64,000 nt of DNA, taken from NCBI GenBank assembly GCA_016196565.1, contig JACPXK010000068.1, forward strand, positions 1 through 64,000. Direction: 5' to 3'. The notes beneath the pieces were generated by a model. That model had not been told where the DNA came from. It saw only the letters and a list, made by a program, of their open reading frames with translations, and ran no database searches. This document shows positions 44,626 through 52,847 of this stretch, piece after piece. Position numbers and translations under genes: made by a program. Position 1 is the stretch's first letter. The number at the start of each line of letters is the position of its first letter. The DNA is from Candidatus Omnitrophota bacterium. Its GTDB lineage: Bacteria > Omnitrophota > Omnitrophia > Omnitrophales > Aquincolibacteriaceae.

Positions 44626-44855
44626 GTTTGGTTGAAATCGCACGGATTTACACGGACTTGGTTAAATTGGAAAGAGAAATTCCTGAGGAAGAATATCAGG
44701 CTAAGGATCGTATCAATACCTTGAGAACAAAATATCACGAACTCTTAATGGCGAAGATGAGAGAAGAAAGAATTTCCTTTTCTGATCGTTTTGACGCAGC
44801 CAACAAAGCCTTTGAGCTTATCCGCGAAGAAAAACCTCAGAAGTATGGATCATGA
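44622..44855 (+). CDS. Small helical protein, second of a related pair
   Basis: 77 residues, ATG at 44622 with a weak GGTGA ribosome site. Helical and charged (YTDLVKLEREIPEEEYQAKD, ERISFSDRFDAANKAFELIR). Its end overlaps the panB start by four bases, so it is part of the same operon. No known family. DNA composition is slightly AT-richer than the surrounding genes, as in folD. Confidence 0.75.
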   Translation: MSLVEIARIYTDLVKLEREIPEEEYQAKDRINTLRTKYHELLMAKMREERISFSDRFDAANKAFELIREEKPQKYGS

Positions 44856-45640
44856 AAATCACCACCAAGGAAATTTATCGAAAAAAAAACAAAGAAAAAA
44901 TCGCGGTTCTGACAGCTTATGATTATCCGTTTGCCCGGATTTTAGATGAAGAAGGAATCGATATTATTTTGGTGGGGGATTCCCTTGGCATGGTGATGCT
45001 CGGTTACGATACAACGCTTCCGGTTACGATGGAAGATATGCTTCATCATACTAAAGCCGTTTCGCGGGCCGTCAAAACCGCGCTGGTGGTTGCGGACATG
45101 CCGTATCGTTCTTATCAAACTCCGGCTCAAGCCCTTAAAAATGCCCGGCGTTTTTTAAACGAAGGCGGTGCGGACGCCGTGAAGCTTGAAGGCGGTGTGA
45201 AAGTCAAAGCCCAGGTCAAACTCTTGATTCAGAAAAAAATTCCTGTGATGGGACATGTGGGCATGACACCGCAAAGTGTGAAGGAGTTCGGAGGTTATCG
45301 GGTGCAGGGGAAAGATCCCCTTAGGGCCGCGGAAATCTATAAGGATGCCGTTTTGCTTGACGATCTCGGTATTTTTTCTTTAGTGCTTGAATGCATTCCT
45401 TCCGGTTTGGCTGAAACCATTACAAAAAAGATAAAATGTCCCACAATCGGAATTGGGGCAGGCCCAAAAACCGACGGACAAGTGTTGGTGCTTCACGATA
45501 TGCTGGGCATTGAATCCAAAGTACATCCGCGATTTGTGCGCCGTTACGCCGCATTGGAAAAAATCACGCGCGGCGCCGTCTCTCATTACAAGCGCGATAT
45601 CCGGCGTGGAAAATTCCCCTCCCGAAAGGAGAGTTACTGA
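44852..45640 (+). CDS. panB: Ketopantoate hydroxymethyltransferase
   Basis: 262 residues, normal length. It makes ketopantoate from alpha-ketoisovalerate and 5,10-methylene-THF, the first committed step to pantothenate and CoA. Family segments: LTAYDYPFARILDEEGIDII, VGDSLGMVMLGYDTTLPV, ADMPYRSY, GHVGMTPQSV, IGIGAGPKTDGQVLV. It uses the same C1 carrier that FolD and FchA handle, which explains the neighbourhood. Confidence 0.97.
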   Translation: MKITTKEIYRKKNKEKIAVLTAYDYPFARILDEEGIDIILVGDSLGMVMLGYDTTLPVTMEDMLHHTKAVSRAVKTALVVADMPYRSYQTPAQALKNARRFLNEGGADAVKLEGGVKVKAQVKLLIQKKIPVMGHVGMTPQSVKEFGGYRVQGKDPLRAAEIYKDAVLLDDLGIFSLVLECIPSGLAETITKKIKCPTIGIGAGPKTDGQVLVLHDMLGIESKVHPRFVRRYAALEKITRGAVSHYKRDIRRGKFPSRKESY

Positions 45641-45642
45641 GT

Positions 45643-47085
45643 TTGCACATACTCCTCGCTGAAAAGGATGCGACGATTCGGCATCTTGTGACAACAAGAC
45701 TTCGTGCGCGCCATTATGAAGTAACAGAATGCATGCGAAGCGAAGATGTTCTGCGTTTTCTGGAACGCCAAACCGTGGACCTTATTTTGATTTCCAGCAG
45801 CATGGAAAGAATCGGCGGTAAGCTCTTGATTCAGAAAATCCGCGAGAAACCTTATTTTGCCGCCATTCCGGTCATTATGATGACCGAGGAAGACAAACTC
45901 GCCGAACTCTTAATGATACGCGAACGCGGTTTTGATGATTTTCTGATCAAGCCCTTCAGCGTACTCATGCTTCAACTGCGCGTTGAAATCAACATCGCCC
46001 GGACGCGCGAACATCTCGGGACGAATGCGCTTACGCATCTGCCCGGCAATCTTTGTATTGAAAAAGCGATTTTGAAGAAAATCGAGCATAACGAAAAATT
46101 TTCCGTTCTTTATATCGATATCAATCAATTCAAATCCTTCAATGACCTTTACGGCTTTGAAAAAGGGGATAGCGCCCTCAAGCAAACGGCCAATATCCTG
46201 GTCCGCACGGCCGATAAAATCGTGCCCGACAGCCAATGCTTTGTCGGCCATATCGGAGGCGATGATTTTGTGGTGGTGCTTCATCCTGATCATGAAGAGG
46301 CGTTCGCCAAGGCCTTTCTCCGGGAGTTTGACCGTATCATGCCAACCTACTATAATAACGCCGAACAAAAGCAGGGTTTTGTCCGTGTGAAGAACCGGCG
46401 CGGCAAACGTGAAAACGTTCCCCTGATGTCCTGTTCCGTAGCTGCCTGCAATAATCTTCATCGTGCTTATAAAAATCTCGGAGAAATCGCCCAGGATGCG
46501 GCCGAGGTCAAGGCCTTTCTTAAATCGCAGCCGGGCAGTCATTATCTTCGCGACCGCCGGCATGAGCCCATCCGCCATCTCGAAAAGGCGGTGGAAATTC
46601 TGGGTCCCGAAGTTGAAAAGAAGAAATCATCCGAAGAGCTTGAACCGCTCGGCCAGGTTCTTTTAGATGCCGGGCTTATCGATCAAGAATCACTCGCCGG
46701 TGCGCTGAAAAAACATTTGGAAACCGGCGAGAGGCTGGGGCAAACCCTCATTCGCATGAATATGATACGAAGCGAAGATGTGGGGCATATGCTTCAGAAG
46801 AAACTGAATATTCCTTATATCAGCCTGCGCCAATTTCCGGGCCAGCGCGAAACCTTGCGGCTTTTCACGCTGGATTTCATGAAGTCGCACCGCGTGGTGC
46901 CGGTGGAGGCCACGGATCACGGAATACGCTTGGCCATGTGTGATCCTTTCGATTTGCGAACGCTTGATGCCATTGAAAGAATTACGGGTTTGAAACCCAT
47001 TCCGTGTTTGGCGCTTGAGGATGAATTCGAGGAATTTATCGAAAAACGTTCCCAGGAACTTACACGCGAAGAAAAAATAGGATAA
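45643..47085 (+). CDS. Pseudo-receiver-GGDEF-MshEN protein
   Basis: 480 residues from TTG 45643 behind AAGGAG. Receiver-like domain (1-115) with the phospho-acceptor Asp replaced by Ser51 (LILISSSME), so it should not be phosphorylated. GGDEF-like domain with GGDDF at 205-209. From about 335 a T2SSE_N/MshEN pair (PLGQVLLDAGLIDQESLAGA and RLGQTLIRMNMIRSEDVGHM), a known c-di-GMP-binding module normally found on type II/IV secretion ATPases; no ATPase is attached here. Predicted c-di-GMP signalling protein. It lies between panB and the heme genes. Confidence 0.85.
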   Translation: MHILLAEKDATIRHLVTTRLRARHYEVTECMRSEDVLRFLERQTVDLILISSSMERIGGKLLIQKIREKPYFAAIPVIMMTEEDKLAELLMIRERGFDDFLIKPFSVLMLQLRVEINIARTREHLGTNALTHLPGNLCIEKAILKKIEHNEKFSVLYIDINQFKSFNDLYGFEKGDSALKQTANILVRTADKIVPDSQCFVGHIGGDDFVVVLHPDHEEAFAKAFLREFDRIMPTYYNNAEQKQGFVRVKNRRGKRENVPLMSCSVAACNNLHRAYKNLGEIAQDAAEVKAFLKSQPGSHYLRDRRHEPIRHLEKAVEILGPEVEKKKSSEELEPLGQVLLDAGLIDQESLAGALKKHLETGERLGQTLIRMNMIRSEDVGHMLQKKLNIPYISLRQFPGQRETLRLFTLDFMKSHRVVPVEATDHGIRLAMCDPFDLRTLDAIERITGLKPIPCLALEDEFEEFIEKRSQELTREEKIG

Positions 47086-47087
47086 TC

Positions 47088-47909
47088 ATGAATTTACCAT
47101 TTTCATTCTTATCGCTGGCCACGATTTTTTACGGCAGTGCTTTTTTCATGCATCTCCTTTCTTTTTTTGGGGTGTGGGAAAAAGGAAAACGGTTCGCGTT
47201 TTTATTCCTGCGTCTTGGATTTTTTGTCGGCACCTTTTATTTCGCGGCCGAAGCGGTGGAGCATTCCTTCTTTCTTCCGGTAGCAGGTATTTCTCAGGCC
47301 ATGGCCTTTCTGGCCTGGGCCATTGCCTTTGTCTATCTTGTCCTCCTGATTCACGCACAAAGTGAATCCTTCGGTTTAATCTTAACGCCTATATTAGGCA
47401 TCTTTACTTTAATTGCCACGATCACGGCCCATACGGGACCAAGGCCGCTTCCTTTCCCCATCACGGTTTATTTCGTGGTCCATATTTTGAGCGCCTTTTT
47501 TGCCTATGCGAGTTTCACCCTTTCTTTCGCCGCAGGAATTCTTTATTTGATTCAAAATCATGAATTGAAGATGAAACGCACCGGCCGTTTTTATCATAAA
47601 CTTCCCTCCCTCGAAGAACTGGAAAAACTCATTTATCAACCGATTGTCTGGGGATTGCCGCTGCTTGTTTTTGCCGTGGTGGTCGGGGTTTTTTGGGCCA
47701 AATCGGCTTTTGGAGTTTACTGGATTTTTGACCCCAAAACTTTGGCGGTGATTGTGACTGCCATCCTTTATTTCGCGATTCTTTATCTTCATTATGTTTC
47801 CGCGATGCGCGGCAAACGGGTAGTGGTATTCAGCCTGATCGCTTTTGCCCTTGTTTTGTTCAGTTTTGTCGGCACCCGGTTCATTCAGGGCAGTCACAAC
47901 TTTTTTTAA
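47088..47909 (+). CDS. hemX: CcsA/HemX-family membrane protein
   Basis: 273 residues, about eight helices with conserved His in helices (EAVEHSFFLPVAG, VYFVVHILSAFFAYA, LYLHYVSAMRGKR). The C-terminal WWD-like part is degenerate (VYWIFDPKTLAV). CcsA/CcsB handle heme during cytochrome c biogenesis; HemX-type members stand before hemA, as here, and tune glutamyl-tRNA reductase levels in Bacillus. Context favours HemX, but a cytochrome c assembly role is possible. Confidence 0.82.
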   Translation: MNLPFSFLSLATIFYGSAFFMHLLSFFGVWEKGKRFAFLFLRLGFFVGTFYFAAEAVEHSFFLPVAGISQAMAFLAWAIAFVYLVLLIHAQSESFGLILTPILGIFTLIATITAHTGPRPLPFPITVYFVVHILSAFFAYASFTLSFAAGILYLIQNHELKMKRTGRFYHKLPSLEELEKLIYQPIVWGLPLLVFAVVVGVFWAKSAFGVYWIFDPKTLAVIVTAILYFAILYLHYVSAMRGKRVVVFSLIAFALVLFSFVGTRFIQGSHNFF

Positions 47910-47939
47910 TTATTCCGTCATTTTCAAAAAAGGAAATCA

Positions 47940-49184
47940 ATGAGCTTTTTTGTCTTTGGAACCAGTCACAAACATTGCCCGATCGAAATCAGGGAAAAAC
48001 TCTGTCTTTCGCCCAAACAAGTGGAAGAGGCGCTCGCTTACGCTAAAACTCTTCCCGAAATTTCTGAAATCGTCATTCTTTCCACCTGCAACCGGGTGGA
48101 GTTTTACAGTTTTTCCGAAACCAAACGATTTCCGGAAGAAGCGATTTTCTCTATTTTTGAAAAAATTCACGATTTCCGCGCAGCTTCGATGGCTTCTTAT
48201 TTTTACCGGCATGAAGGAGAGGCCGCGATCCGCCATCTCTTCCGCGTGGCGGCAGGACTGGACTCCCTCGTGGTGGGAGAAAATGAAATTCTCGGCCAAT
48301 TGCGCGAAGCCTTTCGCACGGCCAATTCTCTTTCCTCCGTGAATTCGCTTTTATACCGTTTGATGGAAAAGGCTCTTAAAACCGGCAAGGATGTGCGTAC
48401 CGCAACCAAAATCAACGAAGGGGCCGTAAGCATTCCTTCTGTGGCCGTGGAGCTTGCGGAAAAAATTTTCCGTTTGTCCGGAGAAAAAGTGATGGTGCTT
48501 GGAACCGGCGAGATGAGTGCGCTCACGCTCAAAAATCTCAAGTCTGCCGGAGCGGATGCTCTCTATGTGGCCAGCCGGAATCGCGAGGCCGGAGAAAAAC
48601 TTGCCGCAGAATTCGACGCCGAGTGGATTCCTTTTGAAGGATGGCCGGAATATCTGGCGCATGTGGATATCGTGATTTCTTCGACTTCCGCCCCGCATCC
48701 TGTGATTCATTTTGAACAAGTCAAGCAAGTCATGGCGCTTCGCCGCAACCGCCCGCTTTTTTTAATCGACATTGCCGTCCCCAGAGATATTGAGCCCGAG
48801 GTCAATACCCTTTCCGATGTTTATCTTTACAATCTGGATGATTTAAAAGGTGTAGCTTCCGAAAATATGAAACTTCGCGAACGTGAAGTGGCTGCGGCCG
48901 AAGCGCTCGTCGACAAGGCCGTGCTTCATTTCCGCAGCTGGCTGGGCCAGCTCGAGGCCAGGCCCACGCTGGAACGTTTCGAAAGTTTTCTAAGCGAGGT
49001 TCTTGATAAAGAGCTTGGCCGTCTCGGAACGGAAGAAATAAGAAAAAAAGAAGTCCGCCAGCGCATCCTCGGAAAATTGATGCATCCGACGCATGAAAAA
49101 ATCAAAGAGGCTTCGGAAAATGGCGGCGTGACAAGATATCTTGAAGCGCTCCGCTCCCTGTTTCATTTGGACAAAGAAGAGTGA
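47940..49184 (+). CDS. hemA: Glutamyl-tRNA reductase
   Basis: 414 residues, standard length. The catalytic cysteine is Cys50 (VILSTCNRVEFY). GVSHKTAP-like start reads GTSHKHCPIEIREKL; the GENEILGQLREAF segment and NADPH domain (VMVLGTGEMSALTLKNL) follow, and the C-terminal dimerisation helix is complete. First step of the C5 pathway to 5-aminolevulinate. Its stop overlaps the hemC start by four bases. Confidence 0.97.
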   Translation: MSFFVFGTSHKHCPIEIREKLCLSPKQVEEALAYAKTLPEISEIVILSTCNRVEFYSFSETKRFPEEAIFSIFEKIHDFRAASMASYFYRHEGEAAIRHLFRVAAGLDSLVVGENEILGQLREAFRTANSLSSVNSLLYRLMEKALKTGKDVRTATKINEGAVSIPSVAVELAEKIFRLSGEKVMVLGTGEMSALTLKNLKSAGADALYVASRNREAGEKLAAEFDAEWIPFEGWPEYLAHVDIVISSTSAPHPVIHFEQVKQVMALRRNRPLFLIDIAVPRDIEPEVNTLSDVYLYNLDDLKGVASENMKLREREVAAAEALVDKAVLHFRSWLGQLEARPTLERFESFLSEVLDKELGRLGTEEIRKKEVRQRILGKLMHPTHEKIKEASENGGVTRYLEALRSLFHLDKEE

Positions 49185-50140
49185 AATCTTCTATCCGGAT
49201 CGGGACAAGGGGAAGCCAGCTTGCGCTTTATCAAGCGGAACTTGTCAAAACACTCATTAATCAGGATTTTCCGCTTCTGGTGGTCGAGCTTGTAAAAATT
49301 AAAACCAGCGGCGATATGATACGGCGCGGAGGCCCCGCGCCTTTTGAAACCAAACGTATTTACACCCGCGAAATCGAAGAAGCCCTTTTGGCCGGCGAAA
49401 TCGATTTGGCGGCGCATAGCGCCAAGGATCTTGCCGCGATCATGCCGGACGGCCTCAAGATCGGGGCGGCGCTGGAACGTGAAGATTCGCGCGATTGCTT
49501 AGTGAGCCGCGATCACAAAAAACTTTCCGAGCTCCCGCTCGGGGCACGTATCGGCACAAGTTCGCTCCGGCGGAAAATGCAGCTTTTAAGATGGAATCCC
49601 GAACTGATTGTCGAAGAAATTCACGGCAATGTGGACACACGCATACGCAAAATCGATGAAGGAGAATACGACGCCGTGGTGCTTGCCTATGCCGGCATCA
49701 AACGAATCGGTTTCGTCAATTATGTGACTGAAATTTTTCCGGAAGATACTTTTTATCCGGCCCCGGGCCAGGGAATTATCGCTGTTCAATCCCGGATCGC
49801 GGATGGGGAGATGGACGAAATCCTGGAACCTCTTCATCACGGCCCAACCGGAAAACGTCTTGACTGCGAACGGGCTTTCTTAAGACGTCTGGAAGGCGGA
49901 TGCCAGCTTCCTTGCGGGATCAGTACCCATATTCAGAATGAAATTTTCAGCGCAAGAGGCGCCCTTTTCGCCACGGAAGGCCATGAATGGGTGGAAGAGA
50001 CCATCGAAGGAAAGCCGGAACAAACTGCCGATCTTGGCAAAAAATTAGCCGAAGCGATTTTACAAAAAGGCGGCCGTTCGATTTTGGAAAAGATCAAACA
50101 GGATACACGCCATACCTCGCGTCATCCTGACAGGTCCTAA
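49181..50140 (+). CDS. hemC: Hydroxymethylbilane synthase (porphobilinogen deaminase)
   Basis: 319 residues from GTG 49181. The dipyrromethane cofactor cysteine is Cys241 (EGGCQLPCGI). Catalytic Asp lies in AAHSAKDLAAI (canonical HSxKD), and arginine-rich segments GTSSLRRKMQL and NVDTRIRKID bind the growing chain. It polymerises four porphobilinogen molecules. Confidence 0.97.
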   Translation: MKSSIRIGTRGSQLALYQAELVKTLINQDFPLLVVELVKIKTSGDMIRRGGPAPFETKRIYTREIEEALLAGEIDLAAHSAKDLAAIMPDGLKIGAALEREDSRDCLVSRDHKKLSELPLGARIGTSSLRRKMQLLRWNPELIVEEIHGNVDTRIRKIDEGEYDAVVLAYAGIKRIGFVNYVTEIFPEDTFYPAPGQGIIAVQSRIADGEMDEILEPLHHGPTGKRLDCERAFLRRLEGGCQLPCGISTHIQNEIFSARGALFATEGHEWVEETIEGKPEQTADLGKKLAEAILQKGGRSILEKIKQDTRHTSRHPDRS

Positions 50141-50158
50141 CAGGACGGGGGAAAAGAC

Positions 50159-51727
50159 ATGGAAGAAAGAAAAAACGGAAAAGTTTATCTTGTCGGTGCC
50201 GGACCGGGCGATGCGGGACTTCTCACGATGCGGGGGGCCGTGCTTCTTGCCAAGGCCGATATTGTAGTTTATGACCGGCTGGTCAATCCCGAAATTCTGG
50301 CCTTTGCCTCCCGCGCCGAAAAAATTTATGTAGGGAAAAGCAGCCGCGGAGAAGAGGAAAGCGAAAAAATGAGCAATTTGAGGCAGATGGAACTGAGCCG
50401 CTTGCTGGTCCATTTTGCCAAAGAGGGGAAAACCGTCATTCGCTTAAAAGGCGGGGACCCTTTTGTTTTCGGCCGAGGAGGAGAAGAGGCCGGCTATTTA
50501 AAACAACATGGCATTGATTTTGAAATTGTGCCGGGAGTAAGTGCCGGCTACGCCGTCCCGGCTTACGCCGGCATTCCCGTGACGGACCGGCGTTTGGCGT
50601 CTTCCGTGATTTTTGCCACAGCGCATGAAGATCCGACCAAAAAAACATCTTCCGTGGATTGGAAAAAAATGGCTTCGTTCGAAGGCACTCTTGTGGCTTT
50701 CATGGGCGTTAAAAAACTGGCCTCGGTCGTGAAATCCTTAATGCAAGGCGGAAAACCTCCTACGGCTCAGGCTTCTGTGATCGAATGGGGAACGCTTCCC
50801 AAACAGCGGGTGGTGGAAGCTGATCTTGCCCACATCGTTCAAAAGGTAAAGGCGCAAAAGATTAAATCTCCGGCCGTGATGGTGCTCGGTGAAGTCAACC
50901 GGTACCGGAAAAAAATTGCCTGGTTTCATCGCAGTAAAAATTTCATCCATGCCAAACCTCTTTTTGGGAAAACGGTTCTTATCACGAGGGCACGTGCCCA
51001 GGCAAGCGGGCTTAGGCAGGTTCTTGAAACCGAAGGCGCGCGTGTCGTGGAATTTCCCACGATACGCATTGAGCCTCCGAAAAGCTGGGAAGCCTTGGAT
51101 CAGGCGGTTAAAAATATTCAAGGTTTTGACTGGATTATTTTCACGAGCATTCACGGCGTCGCTTCTTTTTTTAACCGGCTGGAAGAAAGAAAAAAAGATG
51201 CCCGTGATTTATCCCATTTAAAAATCGCGGCGATCGGGGAAGCAACCGCCCGTGCGCTTCGGGCAAAAAGTATTTACCCCGATCTTATCCCGCAAAAATT
51301 TACCTCTGAGGTGTTGGTTGAAGAATTGAGAAGACAAAACGAAATTTCGGGCCGCCGCTTCCTTCTTCCCCGCACCGATATTGCGCCAGAGTTTTTAAAA
51401 CGGGAACTCCAAAAATGGGGTGGATTTGTCACGGAGGCAATCGCCTACCGCACGCTTCCGGCTCAGGGCAAAAGCGAAAAACTGGAACGCATCATGAAAA
51501 ATCACAAAATCGATTATATTACGTTCACCAGTTCTTCGACGGTGAAGAATTTCTTTGAAGCGATGGACCGGGCCAAACGAAAAGTCTTGATCAAGAGCCG
51601 TTTGATTTCAATCGGTCCGGTGACCACTAAAACCTTGATGGATTTCGGGCTAAAACCTTTTCGTGAAGCCCAGGAACAAACCCTTACCGGCCTTGTGGAG
51701 GCTATGACCTGTGAAAAAAATCCGTGA
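50159..51727 (+). CDS. Fused uroporphyrinogen-III methyltransferase/uroporphyrinogen-III synthase
   Basis: 522 residues. N-terminal SUMT/CobA domain (about 8-250: VYLVGAGPGDAGLLTMRG, RLKGGDPFVFGRGGEEA, PGVSAGYAVPAYAGIPVTDR) and C-terminal HemD synthase (about 263-515: KTVLITRARAQASGLRQVLE, WIIFTSIHGVASFF, YITFTSSSTVKNFF). It closes hydroxymethylbilane to uroporphyrinogen III and methylates it to precorrin-2, directing flux to siroheme or cobalamin. The fusion is known in Clostridia and other phyla. Its end overlaps hemB by 17 bases. Confidence 0.96.
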   Translation: MEERKNGKVYLVGAGPGDAGLLTMRGAVLLAKADIVVYDRLVNPEILAFASRAEKIYVGKSSRGEEESEKMSNLRQMELSRLLVHFAKEGKTVIRLKGGDPFVFGRGGEEAGYLKQHGIDFEIVPGVSAGYAVPAYAGIPVTDRRLASSVIFATAHEDPTKKTSSVDWKKMASFEGTLVAFMGVKKLASVVKSLMQGGKPPTAQASVIEWGTLPKQRVVEADLAHIVQKVKAQKIKSPAVMVLGEVNRYRKKIAWFHRSKNFIHAKPLFGKTVLITRARAQASGLRQVLETEGARVVEFPTIRIEPPKSWEALDQAVKNIQGFDWIIFTSIHGVASFFNRLEERKKDARDLSHLKIAAIGEATARALRAKSIYPDLIPQKFTSEVLVEELRRQNEISGRRFLLPRTDIAPEFLKRELQKWGGFVTEAIAYRTLPAQGKSEKLERIMKNHKIDYITFTSSSTVKNFFEAMDRAKRKVLIKSRLISIGPVTTKTLMDFGLKPFREAQEQTLTGLVEAMTCEKNP

Positions 51728-52736
51728 AGCTTATCCCGCGACCCGTTTGAGGCGTCTGCGTGCAAGCGAAGGTTTGAGGCGTCTTGTGCGGGAAACCCGT
51801 ATTTCTTTGGATCAATTGATCATGCCCTATTTTGTGAGAGAGGGAAGCCGGGTCAAAGAGCCGGTAGATGCCATGCCGGGGATTTCGCGGTTTTCTATCG
51901 ATACCCTGCTTGGGGAACTCGAAGAGTTAATCGAAGCCGGCATTCAGTCCGTTCTTCTTTTCGCAGTTCCGGAAATCAAGGATGAAAAAGCGACTCAGGC
52001 CATTTCCCGGGAAGGAATTATTCCGCGCGCGATCCGCGCCATTAAAAAAGAATTTCCTGATTTGCTGGTGATTACCGATGTCTGTCTTTGCGCTTACACT
52101 AGCCATGGCCATTGCGGTGTTCTGAATGCAAAAGGTGAAATCGAAAATGACGCCTCCTTACCGCTTCTTGCCGAAATGGCGCTCGCCCATGCCGAAGCCG
52201 GGGCCGATATGATTGCCCCGAGCGACATGATGGACGGACGGATTGCGGCCATTCGAACCGCCCTTGACGGCAAAAAGTTTCAGAATATTCCGATTATGAG
52301 TTATGCCGCAAAATATGCCTCTGCTTTTTACGGGCCCTTTCGGGAAGCCGCTCACAGCGCTCCGGCTCATGGTGACAGAAAAAGTTATCAAATGAATCCC
52401 GCCAATTTCAAAGAAGCTATGCGCGAAATCGCGCTTGATCTCGAAGAAGGCGCCGATATTGTGATGGTCAAACCGGCGCTGGCCTATCTCGACGTGATTC
52501 GTGAAGCTTCCCAGAGATTTGACGTGCCGGTGGCCGCTTATTCGGTCAGCGGCGAATATTCCATGATCAAAGCCGCCAGTGAAAAAGGAATGGTGGATGA
52601 AAAAAATATGGTGATGGAAACACTTACTTCCATGGCCCGTGCGGGTGCCGGTATTTTTCTCACCTATTACGCCAAGCAGATTGGCCTCTGGAATAAAGAG
52701 TCTCGTGTTGAGTTTATAAAAGAGAGCATCCGCTAG
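51711..52736 (+). CDS. hemB: Delta-aminolevulinic acid dehydratase
   Basis: 341 residues from GTG 51711. The Zn-site cysteines are Cys125, Cys127 and Cys135 (DVCLCAYTSHGHCG), so it is the zinc-dependent type. Schiff-base lysines lie in SYAAKYASAFYGPFR and DIVMVKPALAYLD. It joins two aminolevulinates to porphobilinogen. The gene order hemA-C-D-B is conserved in many bacteria; hemE, hemN and hemH/hemQ are absent from the window. Confidence 0.97.
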   Translation: MKKIREAYPATRLRRLRASEGLRRLVRETRISLDQLIMPYFVREGSRVKEPVDAMPGISRFSIDTLLGELEELIEAGIQSVLLFAVPEIKDEKATQAISREGIIPRAIRAIKKEFPDLLVITDVCLCAYTSHGHCGVLNAKGEIENDASLPLLAEMALAHAEAGADMIAPSDMMDGRIAAIRTALDGKKFQNIPIMSYAAKYASAFYGPFREAAHSAPAHGDRKSYQMNPANFKEAMREIALDLEEGADIVMVKPALAYLDVIREASQRFDVPVAAYSVSGEYSMIKAASEKGMVDEKNMVMETLTSMARAGAGIFLTYYAKQIGLWNKESRVEFIKESIR

Positions 52737-52847
52737 CATTTTTTATCAATCCTCTTCATGAATCCCGGCGGATCATTTTCAGCGTTTAAAAAATCGGGAA
52801 TTTGTGCTATTTTTCCCACTCATTCAGCTTTCTCCTAACCCAAAACT

